Source: a bacterium (GTDB taxonomy: Bacteria; Krumholzibacteriota; Krumholzibacteriia; LZORAL124-64-63). From it: a stretch of 5,340 nucleotides of DNA. Location: NCBI GenBank assembly GCA_030635025.1, contig DAOVZQ010000228.1, forward strand, positions 1 to 5,340, written 5' to 3'. Shown piece by piece: positions 1 through 5,340 of the stretch. The notes below the pieces were generated by a model. The model saw only the letters and a list, made by a program, of their open reading frames with translations, searched no databases and had not been told where the DNA came from. The translations under genes were made by a program, and so were the position numbers. How positions within the stretch are numbered: position 1 is the stretch's first letter; the number at the start of each line of letters is the position of its first letter.

Positions 1-2143
1 GAATCCAGTGCGTCGACGACCCGACGCTGTAGACGCTCTCGAGGAAACTGTCCCCCTCGACCAGCGTGATCTCTTTGGTCACCTCGGCATGAGTGGCCTT
101 GAGGGTCACGGTCGTGCCTGTACCCTGGACGATCTCCAGGCCGTAGACGTCGTGCTGGTAATTGGGGCTCACGTCGCTGAAGGCGCCCACGTGGTTGGCG
201 TCGTTGTAGTCGCCGTCACCGGTCCAGTTGACGTTGTCGCAGCCGATGGCCGTGTCGCCGTAGCCGGGGCCCTTGGTGAACAGGTGCGTGACGCGCCCGC
301 CCACACCCTCGATCACGGCGAATAGGCGATCGCTGTGCATGACGACCTCGTCGTAGCCGTCGTTGTCGATGTCGCTGAAATAGCAGGCGGTAGTGGCGAC
401 GTAATCGCCGTTGAGCCATTTCGAGGCCTCGACATAGATCATCGTGTTCTTGATGTGCGCCGAGTAGTGATGTTCCCAACCGGAGATGTCGCCGCCCAGG
501 CCGTCGTGCCAGCCAGTCTCGTAGAGGTTGGTCATCAGGACGTACCAGCCCGCCTGCGAGATGGCGTTGTCGGGCGCGGCCATCAGGGCGGAGTAGGCAT
601 CGTTCCACAGCGTACCGTAGTTCTTGCAGTTGCCGCCGCCGGCGCAGCCGCCGCTGCCGTCGCCGCCGTTGGCCCAGGGGATGAAGCCGGCCCAGTGGGT
701 ATACCAGCCGTTGTCGCCGCCGCCGTAGCCGTCGAAGCCGCCGATCTCGTTGTAGGTGCCGGGCGTGGGCGAGAAGGTGTCGCCGGCGAAGTTGGCGTTG
801 GTCAGGGCGTCGGCCAGCTTCCAGGTACTCAGCCAAGCGCTCTCGGTGTTGCACTTGTTGACGAACCACTCATAGGTTTCCACGGCGTTGGGCGTGACGG
901 TCGCCCAGCCGCCCATCTCGGCGATGGCCTCCCAGTCCTCGGCCAGCACGGCGATGCGGTAGGGGCCGACGCCCGAATTCGCCATCCCGGTCAGGATGTC
1001 CAGGGCCGCCTGTCCGTTGCCGCCGATGATGTTTCCCGTGAAGGTGCGGTCGCGCGGCACCAGGCGCAGTCCGTTGGCGTCGAGCGTGTGGATCTGATGG
1101 TTGTCGTGGCCTGACAGATGCACGTCGTCGTCCAGGATGACACCCCAGACGCCGTGGGCCTGGAAGTTGTCGCCGATCCAGTCGTTGACGCCCGACGACG
1201 GATAGCCTGACGTGTTCAGCCACACGCGCTCGGGCACCCAGGCCACGCGCGGCGTGTAGCCGTAACGTGAATCGATCATGTCCGATTCGATGTTCACGGC
1301 CCAGTCGTTCATGTCGTTGGAAACGAAGGGCATGATGTGTTGTGCGTAGGCCGAGGTGATAAGGCCGGCCCAGCCCGCGGTCGCGCCCGTGGCCAGCCAA
1401 CCGTTGAAATCCATGGAGTCGCCGCTGTTACGCGACCATTCGGCCGATGACTGCAAGGTACCGCTCAAGTGGAAATTTCCGGGAATACCGGTGGCCTCGT
1501 GGACCTGCAAAGCCTCGTCGAAGCCGGAGCCCTCGAGATCGTCGCTGCGGCCGTGGAAGACATCGCTGTAGCCCAGCCCCTGGTTACCGTGCAGCACCAG
1601 GGCGCAGTTGGCGGCGTATTGCTTGTCGGCCGGGTAGGTGGCGGTGATCGTCTCCCCCGCCAGGGTCTCGACCATGAAAGTCATCGGAGAGTCGGCCCGG
1701 GCGCCTGCGAGCAGCGCGGGGTCGAGGTCGATCCAGACGGCGTCGGGATCGTCGGCGCGGCGCAGGGACGGATCGGCGGTGAGCTTGTCGCCGTCACGTG
1801 TCAGCCGCAAGTCGGCCAGCGTCAGCTCGGGACCGCCATTCGGCATCGCAGTGATGCGCAAAGGGACTTCGGTGGGTTGGGCCTTCAGTCCGGCCAGGGC
1901 CTTCGTGTCTCGTCCGAGGCTCAGGAAGCTCACGCGCAGACGCGGTGTCCCATTAGGATCATGCAGGATGACGGACAGGATATCGGCGGCCGGCGGGAGT
2001 GTCGCGTCCACACCCACACGATCCACGGCCAGGACAACGACCTCGTCGGCACCGCGAACGACAGTCGCCCCTATCCCGAAGGATAGAAACACGATTGACA
2101 TCAGACAGAACAGACGAATTACCGGGTGGTGCAGGACGGACAT
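1..2143 (-). CDS. Secreted GH57 glycoside hydrolase (alpha-glucan-acting), 3' end cut off by window
   Basis: The frame is open without a stop from ATG at 2143 to the window edge, giving 714 codons of a longer protein. GGAGG lies 4 bases before the ATG. Residues about 8-29 form a hydrophobic signal peptide, with cleavage probable near residues 26-32 and no lipobox, so export is predicted. Residues about 33-180 are a strand-rich N-terminal domain I do not recognise. Residues about 181-560 match GH57 at its conserved regions: HGNQ at 185-188 in place of the usual HQP, AGLITSAYAQHIMPF at 259-273, WVPERVW with E305 as predicted nucleophile (compare WLTERVW in archaeal 4-alpha-glucanotransferase), AEDWE with D403 as predicted acid/base, and WHDGLGG from 545. 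A beta-rich C-terminal domain starts near 580 and carries a DxDxDG loop at 591-596. GH57 enzymes are retaining alpha-glucan hydrolases or transferases. Family assignment is fairly secure; amylase versus glucanotransferase or another specificity is not resolved. Confidence 0.85.
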   Translation of the reverse strand, partial: MSVLHHPVIRLFCLMSIVFLSFGIGATVVRGADEVVVLAVDRVGVDATLPPAADILSVILHDPNGTPRLRVSFLSLGRDTKALAGLKAQPTEVPLRITAMPNGGPELTLADLRLTRDGDKLTADPSLRRADDPDAVWIDLDPALLAGARADSPMTFMVETLAGETITATYPADKQYAANCALVLHGNQGLGYSDVFHGRSDDLEGSGFDEALQVHEATGIPGNFHLSGTLQSSAEWSRNSGDSMDFNGWLATGATAGWAGLITSAYAQHIMPFVSNDMNDWAVNIESDMIDSRYGYTPRVAWVPERVWLNTSGYPSSGVNDWIGDNFQAHGVWGVILDDDVHLSGHDNHQIHTLDANGLRLVPRDRTFTGNIIGGNGQAALDILTGMANSGVGPYRIAVLAEDWEAIAEMGGWATVTPNAVETYEWFVNKCNTESAWLSTWKLADALTNANFAGDTFSPTPGTYNEIGGFDGYGGGDNGWYTHWAGFIPWANGGDGSGGCAGGGNCKNYGTLWNDAYSALMAAPDNAISQAGWYVLMTNLYETGWHDGLGGDISGWEHHYSAHIKNTMIYVEASKWLNGDYVATTACYFSDIDNDGYDEVVMHSDRLFAVIEGVGGRVTHLFTKGPGYGDTAIGCDNVNWTGDGDYNDANHVGAFSDVSPNYQHDVYGLEIVQGTGTTVTLKATHAEVTKEITLVEGDSFLESVYSVGSSTHWI

Positions 2144-2147
2144 GTAG

Positions 2148-2152
2148 CCTCC
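2148..2152 (-). promoter_or_regulatory. Ribosome binding site of the GH57 gene
   Basis: GGAGG on the minus strand, 4 bases before the ATG at 2143. It fixes this start: the next in-frame ATG (codon 15) would cut into the signal peptide. The surrounding CCTGGAGG is shared with the site in front of the starch-binding protein gene. Confidence 0.75.
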
Positions 2153-2186
2153 AGGACATCGGCCATGACGACGGTAAGGGGCGTCG

Positions 2187-2209
2187 CGACCATGGCTCAA
2201 TCATGGTCG
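2187..2209. repeat. Perfect 8-base inverted repeat, 7-base spacer
   Basis: The arms are CGACCATG (2187-2194) and CATGGTCG (2202-2209), with GCTCAAT between them. It lies inside the GH57 leader, roughly 55-75 bases after the predicted transcription start. It could be a dimeric repressor operator for sugar control or an RNA hairpin; the sequence alone does not decide. Confidence 0.6.
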
Positions 2210-2270
2210 TCAGCAACAAAAACAGCACACACTCTCCCATTGAGGGCGAGTTGTTGCGACGGGACATATG

Positions 2271-2300
2271 ATTGTATCAAATAACTATAGGGGACTTCAA
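2271..2300 (-). promoter_or_regulatory. Predicted sigma70-like promoter of the GH57 gene
   Basis: On the minus strand, a -35 box TTGAAG (2300-2295) and a -10 box TACAAT (2276-2271) are separated by 18 bases. The stretch is AT-rich compared with the genes on either side. It lies after the terminator of the preceding gene and about 130 bases before the GH57 start codon, so the enzyme probably has its own transcript starting near 2264. Confidence 0.55.
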
Positions 2301-2443
2301 GGGCTCCGGCCGACAAACCCCTAAATATTTCAGAAACAGTCCCGTTTTACCGGTCTCTCACAATCATGATCCTGAGCTCCAGGAGGTCATTCAAGACGAT
2401 TCGGAGGCTGTATGATGATTGGTTTCAGGACTCTTGGACATTT
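2301..2443. other. Non-coding stretch between terminator and GH57 promoter, no recognisable feature
   Basis: This completes the account of the 358-base gap between the two exported-protein genes. I see no conserved ORF, RNA gene or strong repeat here. An 11-codon ORF on the plus strand (2412-2447) has GGAGG 4 bases before its ATG, but it is too short to support as a gene. Binding sites for a regulator upstream of the promoter would be expected here, but I cannot identify one. Confidence 0.4.
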
Positions 2444-2445
2444 TT

Positions 2446-2479
2446 AATAAAAAGACCGCCCCCCCGAAGGGAGGCGGCC
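2446..2479 (-). terminator. Rho-independent terminator with UUCG tetraloop after the X25-module gene
   Basis: Read on the minus strand, an 11-base-pair GC-rich stem (2479-2469 with 2464-2454, two G-U pairs) is closed by a C(UUCG)G tetraloop and followed directly by TTTTTATT (2453-2446). It starts 22 bases after the stop codon of the upstream gene. On the plus strand the stem is not followed by a T-run, so it acts in one direction. It separates the transport and binding-protein genes from the GH57 unit. Confidence 0.9.
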
Positions 2480-2501
2480 ATCGACTTTGGTATCGCTTGG
2501 T

Positions 2502-3557
2502 TTAGCGATACAGCGACTTGAGGTCGCCCCACGTGCTGTCTTCGTTTCCGACGATGTCGGTCACTTCGATCATGACGCGTCCGGAAATGTGCAGGTAGAA
2601 ATTGACCCATACCGGCGAGGTAACCTCGAAGGCCCAGGTGCTGCTGTTCGAACCATAGCCCTGAACGCCGGCCTGGAGATCCCAGCCGCCATCGGCCGCG
2701 CACTTGAAATCGTGCGTGCCGAGCATGGTCTCGTCGAAGGGAACGCTCAACGAATAGGTATCGACGCCGTCGAAGGTCATCTGCGTCCCGGCGTTGGCGG
2801 GATCCCAGCCCTGCCAGCCACCAACCGCTGCCCAAGTGTGTCCGCCAGCCAGCAGATGGCTGTCGTACGACGCATTGGTCTCGGGAGCCCAACCGGGCAT
2901 GGCGTTGGTGTCCAGGAAGAACGTGATCTGATCACCGGGATTGAAGGTGATGGGAATGTTGGAGTCGCTCGGGTACTGGGGATCCCAGCTGCCGCTCGCT
3001 CCGGCAACCTTGTAACCGGCGCCGCCACCGAAGGCGAAGGGGGCCGTTGCCGTCAGGGTCACCGTGAAGATACCGTCCAGGTCGGGGTCGGGCATGTCGG
3101 AACCGGCATCGCCGTTGTTCCAGTCGCCGCCCAGGCCCAATTCGCTCTCGCAGTCACCGATCAGGTTGGGCACAACTTCCACGACCACGCCTGACGTGAA
3201 GGAGTAGTCCTCGGATTCGCAGGGTACGCCGTTGGCATCCATGGCCGCGGCAAACCACTGGACGAAATCGCCATTGCTGGCGGTCAGCGTGGCCTGGTAC
3301 CAGTCGTTGTTGCCGACGAACTGGTAGAAGACGCCGTTCTCGACCATGACCGTGCCCGACGTGTGAGGGTCGGAGCCGTCGTTGGTGTAGAGGAACTGCA
3401 TGCTCGTCACGATACCGCCGTCGCCGGGCCAGACCTGGGCCTCGACGAAGTTGATGCTCGCGTCACTGTACCCGTTGCCGCACCAGTCGGCGAAAGCGAC
3501 CGACGCGAGCGAAAGGGTGAGCATGAGGGTGCAGGTCAGCATTAGAACTTTTTTCAT
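2502..3557 (-). CDS. Secreted starch-binding protein with two tandem X25-like modules
   Basis: This is a 351-residue exported protein with no catalytic domain. Residues 1-23 are a classic signal peptide (MKK, then a Leu/Thr-rich core, cleavage AFA|DW). Residues about 24-125 form a beta-sandwich-like domain with YTNDGSDP, as in chitobiase-type or Ig-like modules. Two homologous modules follow, about 134-220 and 238-331. Module A has YKVAGASGSWDPQY (182-195), NIPITF (200-205) and VTF-like ITFFLDT (211-217). Module B has FKCAADGGWD (284-293), SNSSTWAF (303-310) and VNFYLHI (318-324). This pattern matches the X25 modules of bacterial pullulanases, which sit beside starch-binding CBMs. I infer capture of starch or glycogen at the cell surface or in the medium. 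The tail ends STWGDLKSLYR. The start at 3557 is set by GGAGG 7 bases upstream and by the signal peptide. The gene lies between malG and the GH57 gene and ends just before a terminator. Confidence 0.8.
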   Translation of the reverse strand: MKKVLMLTCTLMLTLSLASVAFADWCGNGYSDASINFVEAQVWPGDGGIVTSMQFLYTNDGSDPHTSGTVMVENGVFYQFVGNNDWYQATLTASNGDFVQWFAAAMDANGVPCESEDYSFTSGVVVEVVPNLIGDCESELGLGGDWNNGDAGSDMPDPDLDGIFTVTLTATAPFAFGGGAGYKVAGASGSWDPQYPSDSNIPITFNPGDQITFFLDTNAMPGWAPETNASYDSHLLAGGHTWAAVGGWQGWDPANAGTQMTFDGVDTYSLSVPFDETMLGTHDFKCAADGGWDLQAGVQGYGSNSSTWAFEVTSPVWVNFYLHISGRVMIEVTDIVGNEDSTWGDLKSLYR

Positions 3558-3564
3558 GAAACAA

Positions 3565-3569
3565 CCTCC
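3565..3569 (-). promoter_or_regulatory. Ribosome binding site of the X25-module gene
   Basis: GGAGG on the minus strand, 7 bases before the ATG at 3557. It decides against the in-frame upstream ATG at 3692, which would put 45 residues in front of a perfect signal peptide and would lie upstream of the predicted promoter. Confidence 0.8.
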
Positions 3570-3571
3570 AG

Positions 3572-3619
3572 GTACGGCAGAACGCCCGCACCGGTTATAG
3601 TGAATCTGACAAACCGTAC
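3572..3619 (-). repeat. Inverted repeat spanning the leader of the X25-module gene
   Basis: GTACGG (3619-3614 on the minus strand) can pair with CCGTAC (3577-3572), which ends two bases before the Shine-Dalgarno GGAGG. With six base pairs and a 36-base loop it is weak as an RNA hairpin and may be chance. It is recorded because it would place a stem next to the ribosome site. Confidence 0.25.
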
Positions 3620-3648
3620 GGGGCATCACAGTTGGTAAAACCAGGATT

Positions 3649-3677
3649 ACAATATCACAAACAATGGCCAGGTTCAA
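3649..3677 (-). promoter_or_regulatory. Predicted sigma70-like promoter of the X25-module gene
   Basis: On the minus strand, a -35 box TTGAAC (3677-3672) and a -10 box TATTGT (3654-3649) are separated by 17 bases. It lies in the AT-rich gap after malG and gives a leader of about 85 bases. Its -35 box is close to that of the GH57 promoter (TTGAAG), which fits the same holoenzyme. The gene could also receive read-through from malFG, because no strong terminator follows malG. Confidence 0.5.
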
Positions 3678-3745
3678 TAGCCAAATGAGCATTCATCGGA
3701 GATATCGGCAAACCGACATGTGTCATATTTGAAGTATGATTAGAT

Positions 3746-3760
3746 ATAACAAGGAGTTAT
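3746..3760 (-). other. Weak stem after malG, not a convincing terminator
   Basis: ATAAC and GTTAT arms of 5 bases flank a 5-base loop, 10 bases after the malG stop. The stem is AT-rich and no T-run follows it. It is unlikely to stop transcription, so read-through from malFG into the X25-module gene is possible. Confidence 0.2.
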
Positions 3761-3770
3761 TGTGTCTTGA

Positions 3771-4610
3771 TCAGCCTTTGACACCACCCAGCGTCAAACC
3801 GGAAATCAGGAACCGACTGAGCACCAGGAAGAGGATCACGACCGGAATGCAGACCAGCACGGATCCCGCCGCATAATTGGCCCATTCGGTCTGATAGGTA
3901 CTCGCCAGCGACTCAAGCCCCAGAGGCAGAGTGTGCAACTCAGCACTGGGCAACAGCACGCGCGCCACGATGAACTCGCTCCAGCCCGTCATGAACGAGA
4001 ATAGGGCCGTGATCACCAAAGCCGGTGCGCTCAAGGGCAGGGTGACACTCACGAAGGCCTGGAAACGACTTGCTCCGTCTATCAGGGCGGCTTCTTCGAG
4101 ATCGACCGGAATCGTGTCGTAATACCCCTTCATCGTCCAGATACAGAAAGGCAGGGCCGTGGCCACGTAGGCGATGACCACCCCGAAGAGCGTATCGACC
4201 AGCATGAGCTTGCGCATAAGCATGTACAGGGGCAGCAGCAGCATCGTCGCCGGGAACATCTGGGTCACCAGAATACCTTGCAGAGCCGCCGTGTGGCCCT
4301 TGAACCGGGCCCGCGAGAAGGCGTAACCGGCTAGACTGGCCAGGGAGACGCCCAGTAGGGCCGTCGACAGGGAAACCAGCAGGCTGTTGCGGATCCACAG
4401 CAGGAAGGGCTTTTCGAAGAGAATGATCTTGTAGGCCGCAAGGGTTGCGTCCGCCGGTATGGGATTGAGACTGGTCGTATAGAGCTGGTCGCCGGGCCGC
4501 AAGCTTATGCCCACGATCTGGATGATGGGGAAGATCGCGAAGATGACGAAAATCCAGACAAGCCCATGTATCCATACGTGTGACCAGGCTTTGGCGGCCG
4601 AAATCTTCAT
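3771..4610 (-). CDS. malG: Maltose/maltodextrin-type ABC transporter permease, MalG family
   Basis: This is a 279-residue inner-membrane permease that would pair with the MalF-like protein to form the channel of a binding-protein-dependent sugar importer. Six hydrophobic segments are visible, at about 13-35, 73-96, 108-131, 141-159, 192-213 and 248-268. The cytoplasmic EAA loop, which docks on the ATPase, is at 173-192 (EAALIDGASRFQAFVSVTLP, with the conserved G179 and terminal LP). The C-terminus GLTLGGVKG closely resembles that of E. coli MalG (GLTAGGVKG), and the length is normal for the family (about 275-300). The ATG overlaps the malF stop as ATGA, and GGAGG lies 7 bases upstream, pointing to translational coupling. 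Maltodextrin as substrate is inferred from the family and from the starch-related neighbours; other oligosaccharides are possible. Confidence 0.9.
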   Translation of the reverse strand: MKISAAKAWSHVWIHGLVWIFVIFAIFPIIQIVGISLRPGDQLYTTSLNPIPADATLAAYKIILFEKPFLLWIRNSLLVSLSTALLGVSLASLAGYAFSRARFKGHTAALQGILVTQMFPATMLLLPLYMLMRKLMLVDTLFGVVIAYVATALPFCIWTMKGYYDTIPVDLEEAALIDGASRFQAFVSVTLPLSAPALVITALFSFMTGWSEFIVARVLLPSAELHTLPLGLESLASTYQTEWANYAAGSVLVCIPVVILFLVLSRFLISGLTLGGVKG

Positions 4611-5340
4611 GCCGTCGCCTCCTCTTCACGCGAGGCGCGATGGTAGACCTGCACGATCAGCAACAGGATCAGGAAAATCATCACCGAGAAGGCCGCCGCG
4701 TAGCCGTACCTATAGTAGGTGAAGGCGGCCTTGTACACGTACGTGACCAGGATGTGGGACTTGTCGGCGGGCATACCCTGGTTGGTCACCAGCCAGATCA
4801 CGTTCAGGTTGTTGAAGGTCCAGATGGTGCCCAGCACGAGCGCCGGAGTCAGCACCGGCTTGAGCATGGGCAGGGTGATCGACCGGAAACGCCGCCACGC
4901 CCCGGCGCCGTCAATGCGCGCCGCCTCGTACAGGTCCGGCGGTATGCTCTGAAGGCCACCAAGGGCCACCACCATGATAAAGGGGAAGCCCAGCCAGATA
5001 TTGGTGATGACCGCCGCCGAGAAGGCGGCCCCTTCCCCACTGAACCAGCCGACCGGTTCGAGGCCAATTTTAGCCAGGATAAGATTGATCGCCCCGTATT
5101 CCAGATTGAACATGCCGCGCCAGGTCAGGGCCGAGATGTACTGGGGCATGGCCCAGGGCAGGATCAGCAGCGCCCGGTAGATCGGGCGGCCGGGGATGCG
5201 GTTGTTGAGCAACAGGGCGGCGCCGAGTCCCAACGTGAAATGGAAGACCAGGTTGACGCCCGTCCACAGGAAGGTCTTGAGCAGGATCGTCCAGAAGCGC
5301 TCCTCCATGAAGAGCCGGCCGTAGTTCTGCAGACCGTTGA
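4607..5340 (-). CDS. malF: Maltose/maltodextrin-type ABC transporter permease, MalF family (5' end outside window)
   Basis: The C-terminal 243 residues are visible. The frame runs off the window end, and the ATG at 5308 is internal: the ten codons before it are open and read NGLQNYGRLF, the usual MalF/UgpA-type sequence ahead of the first transporter-domain helix. Counting from that internal Met, hydrophobic segments lie at about 11-34, 46-66, 96-118, 152-174 and 204-222. The EAA loop is at 128-147 (EAARIDGAGAWRRFRSITLP, conserved G134), where the ATPase coupling helix docks. The protein forms the other half of the permease with MalG, whose ATG overlaps its stop codon by 4 bases. Whether it carries the large periplasmic P2 loop of enterobacterial MalF cannot be seen; that part would lie upstream. 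Assignment to the MalF-like sugar permeases is firm; the exact sugar is inferred from context. Confidence 0.88.
   Translation of the reverse strand, partial: NGLQNYGRLFMEERFWTILLKTFLWTGVNLVFHFTLGLGAALLLNNRIPGRPIYRALLILPWAMPQYISALTWRGMFNLEYGAINLILAKIGLEPVGWFSGEGAAFSAAVITNIWLGFPFIMVVALGGLQSIPPDLYEAARIDGAGAWRRFRSITLPMLKPVLTPALVLGTIWTFNNLNVIWLVTNQGMPADKSHILVTYVYKAAFTYYRYGYAAAFSVMIFLILLLIVQVYHRASREEEATA
4618..4622 (-). promoter_or_regulatory. Ribosome binding site of malG inside malF
   Basis: GGAGG on the minus strand lies 7 bases before the malG ATG, within the last codons of malF (which encode the Glu-rich end). It supports the start at 4610 and coupled translation of the two permeases. Confidence 0.7.

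Larger units (their letters stand above)
2144..2263 (-). promoter_or_regulatory. Leader of the GH57 mRNA with alternative inverted repeats
   Basis: About 120 bases separate the predicted transcription start from the GH57 ATG. The leader holds a perfect 8-base inverted repeat (CGACCATG, 7-base spacer, CATGGTCG; 2187-2194 with 2202-2209). It also holds a second 7-base pair (TGACGAC at 2166-2172 with GTCGTCA at 2206-2212) that uses four of the same bases (2206-2209), so the two hairpins would exclude each other. The downstream arm of the second one ends 14 bases before the Shine-Dalgarno. The repeats are seen directly; a regulatory role (operator or RNA switch) is inference. Confidence 0.35.

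Noticed and set aside
335..1114. 259-codon plus-strand ORF
   Set aside because: Val/Gly/Ala-rich antisense shadow of the GH57 gene with no domain or credible ribosome site.
216..1400. Two adjacent minus-strand ORFs (216-869 and 870-1400) with Arg-rich translations
   Set aside because: They are out-of-frame shadows of the GH57 gene: compositionally skewed by GC-rich codons, without recognisable domains, while the overlapping GH57 frame carries all conserved regions.
1959..2267. 102-codon minus-strand ORF starting just after the GH57 promoter
   Set aside because: It has no ribosome site, its ATG falls about 3 bases before the predicted transcription start, and it overlaps the GH57 start out of frame with a low-complexity translation.
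2412..2447. 11-codon plus-strand mini-ORF with GGAGG 4 bases upstream of its ATG
   Set aside because: It is too short to tell from chance, no following gene lies on that strand, and it ends in the T-run of the opposite-strand terminator.
2487..3194. 235-codon plus-strand ORF antisense to the X25-module gene
   Set aside because: It begins within the 3' end of a well-supported gene and has no recognisable domain; it is a GC-driven antisense frame.
3558..3692. 45-residue N-terminal extension of the X25-module protein from an ATG at 3692
   Set aside because: The extension has no ribosome site and spans the predicted promoter. The ATG at 3557 has GGAGG at 7 bases and begins an ideal signal peptide.
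3705..3716. TCGG-TTTG-CCGA inverted repeat upstream of the X25-gene promoter as a LacI-family operator
   Set aside because: The arms are only 4 bases, the centre is not the CG typical of LacI-family operators, and no matching copy is seen at the GH57 promoter.
4607..5308. MalF starting at the ATG at 5308
   Set aside because: The frame stays open to the window end, and the preceding residues (NGLQNYGRLF) are typical MalF-family sequence, so this Met is internal.

Overview
This window carries the edge-to-edge minus-strand part of an alpha-glucan (starch/maltodextrin) utilisation locus. All four supported genes lie on the minus strand, so transcription runs from high to low coordinates. The coding regions are GC-rich, with codons mostly ending in G or C, and the intergenic spaces are clearly AT-richer. 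The two exported proteins have Gram-negative-style signal peptides, Shine-Dalgarno sites are strong (GGAGG), and the promoters look sigma70-like rather than like the Bacteroidota TTTG/TAnnTTTG type. This suggests a GC-rich bacterium, possibly an uncultured FCB-group or related candidate phylum. That placement is a weak inference; nothing in the window fixes the taxonomy.

Layout in transcription order: (1) 5340-4607, the 3' part of a MalF-type ABC sugar permease whose start lies outside the window; (2) 4610-3771, a complete MalG-type permease, overlapping malF by 4 bases (ATGA); (3) a 213-base gap with a good promoter; (4) 3557-2502, a secreted 351-residue protein with two tandem starch-binding modules resembling the X25 modules of pullulanases and no catalytic domain; (5) an intrinsic terminator with a perfect UUCG tetraloop at 2479-2446; (6) an intergenic region with a second promoter (2300-2271) and a leader of about 120 bases containing inverted repeats; (7) 2143-1, at least 714 codons of a secreted glycoside hydrolase of family GH57, truncated by the window edge. 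It has no stop codon inside the window, so simple stop-to-stop ORF calling can miss it although it is the largest gene here.

Functional reading: the GH57 enzyme would attack alpha-glucan outside the cytoplasm. The tandem-X25 protein would bind starch or related glucans and hold substrate near the cell or enzyme. MalFG would form the membrane channel for importing the resulting maltodextrins. The binding protein (MalE) and ATPase (MalK/MsmX) are not in the window. No mobile element, CRISPR array, tRNA or rRNA was seen. The most notable points are the secreted GH57 with unusual conserved regions, the non-catalytic twin-X25 protein, its distinctive C-terminal tail, and the competing inverted repeats in the GH57 leader.
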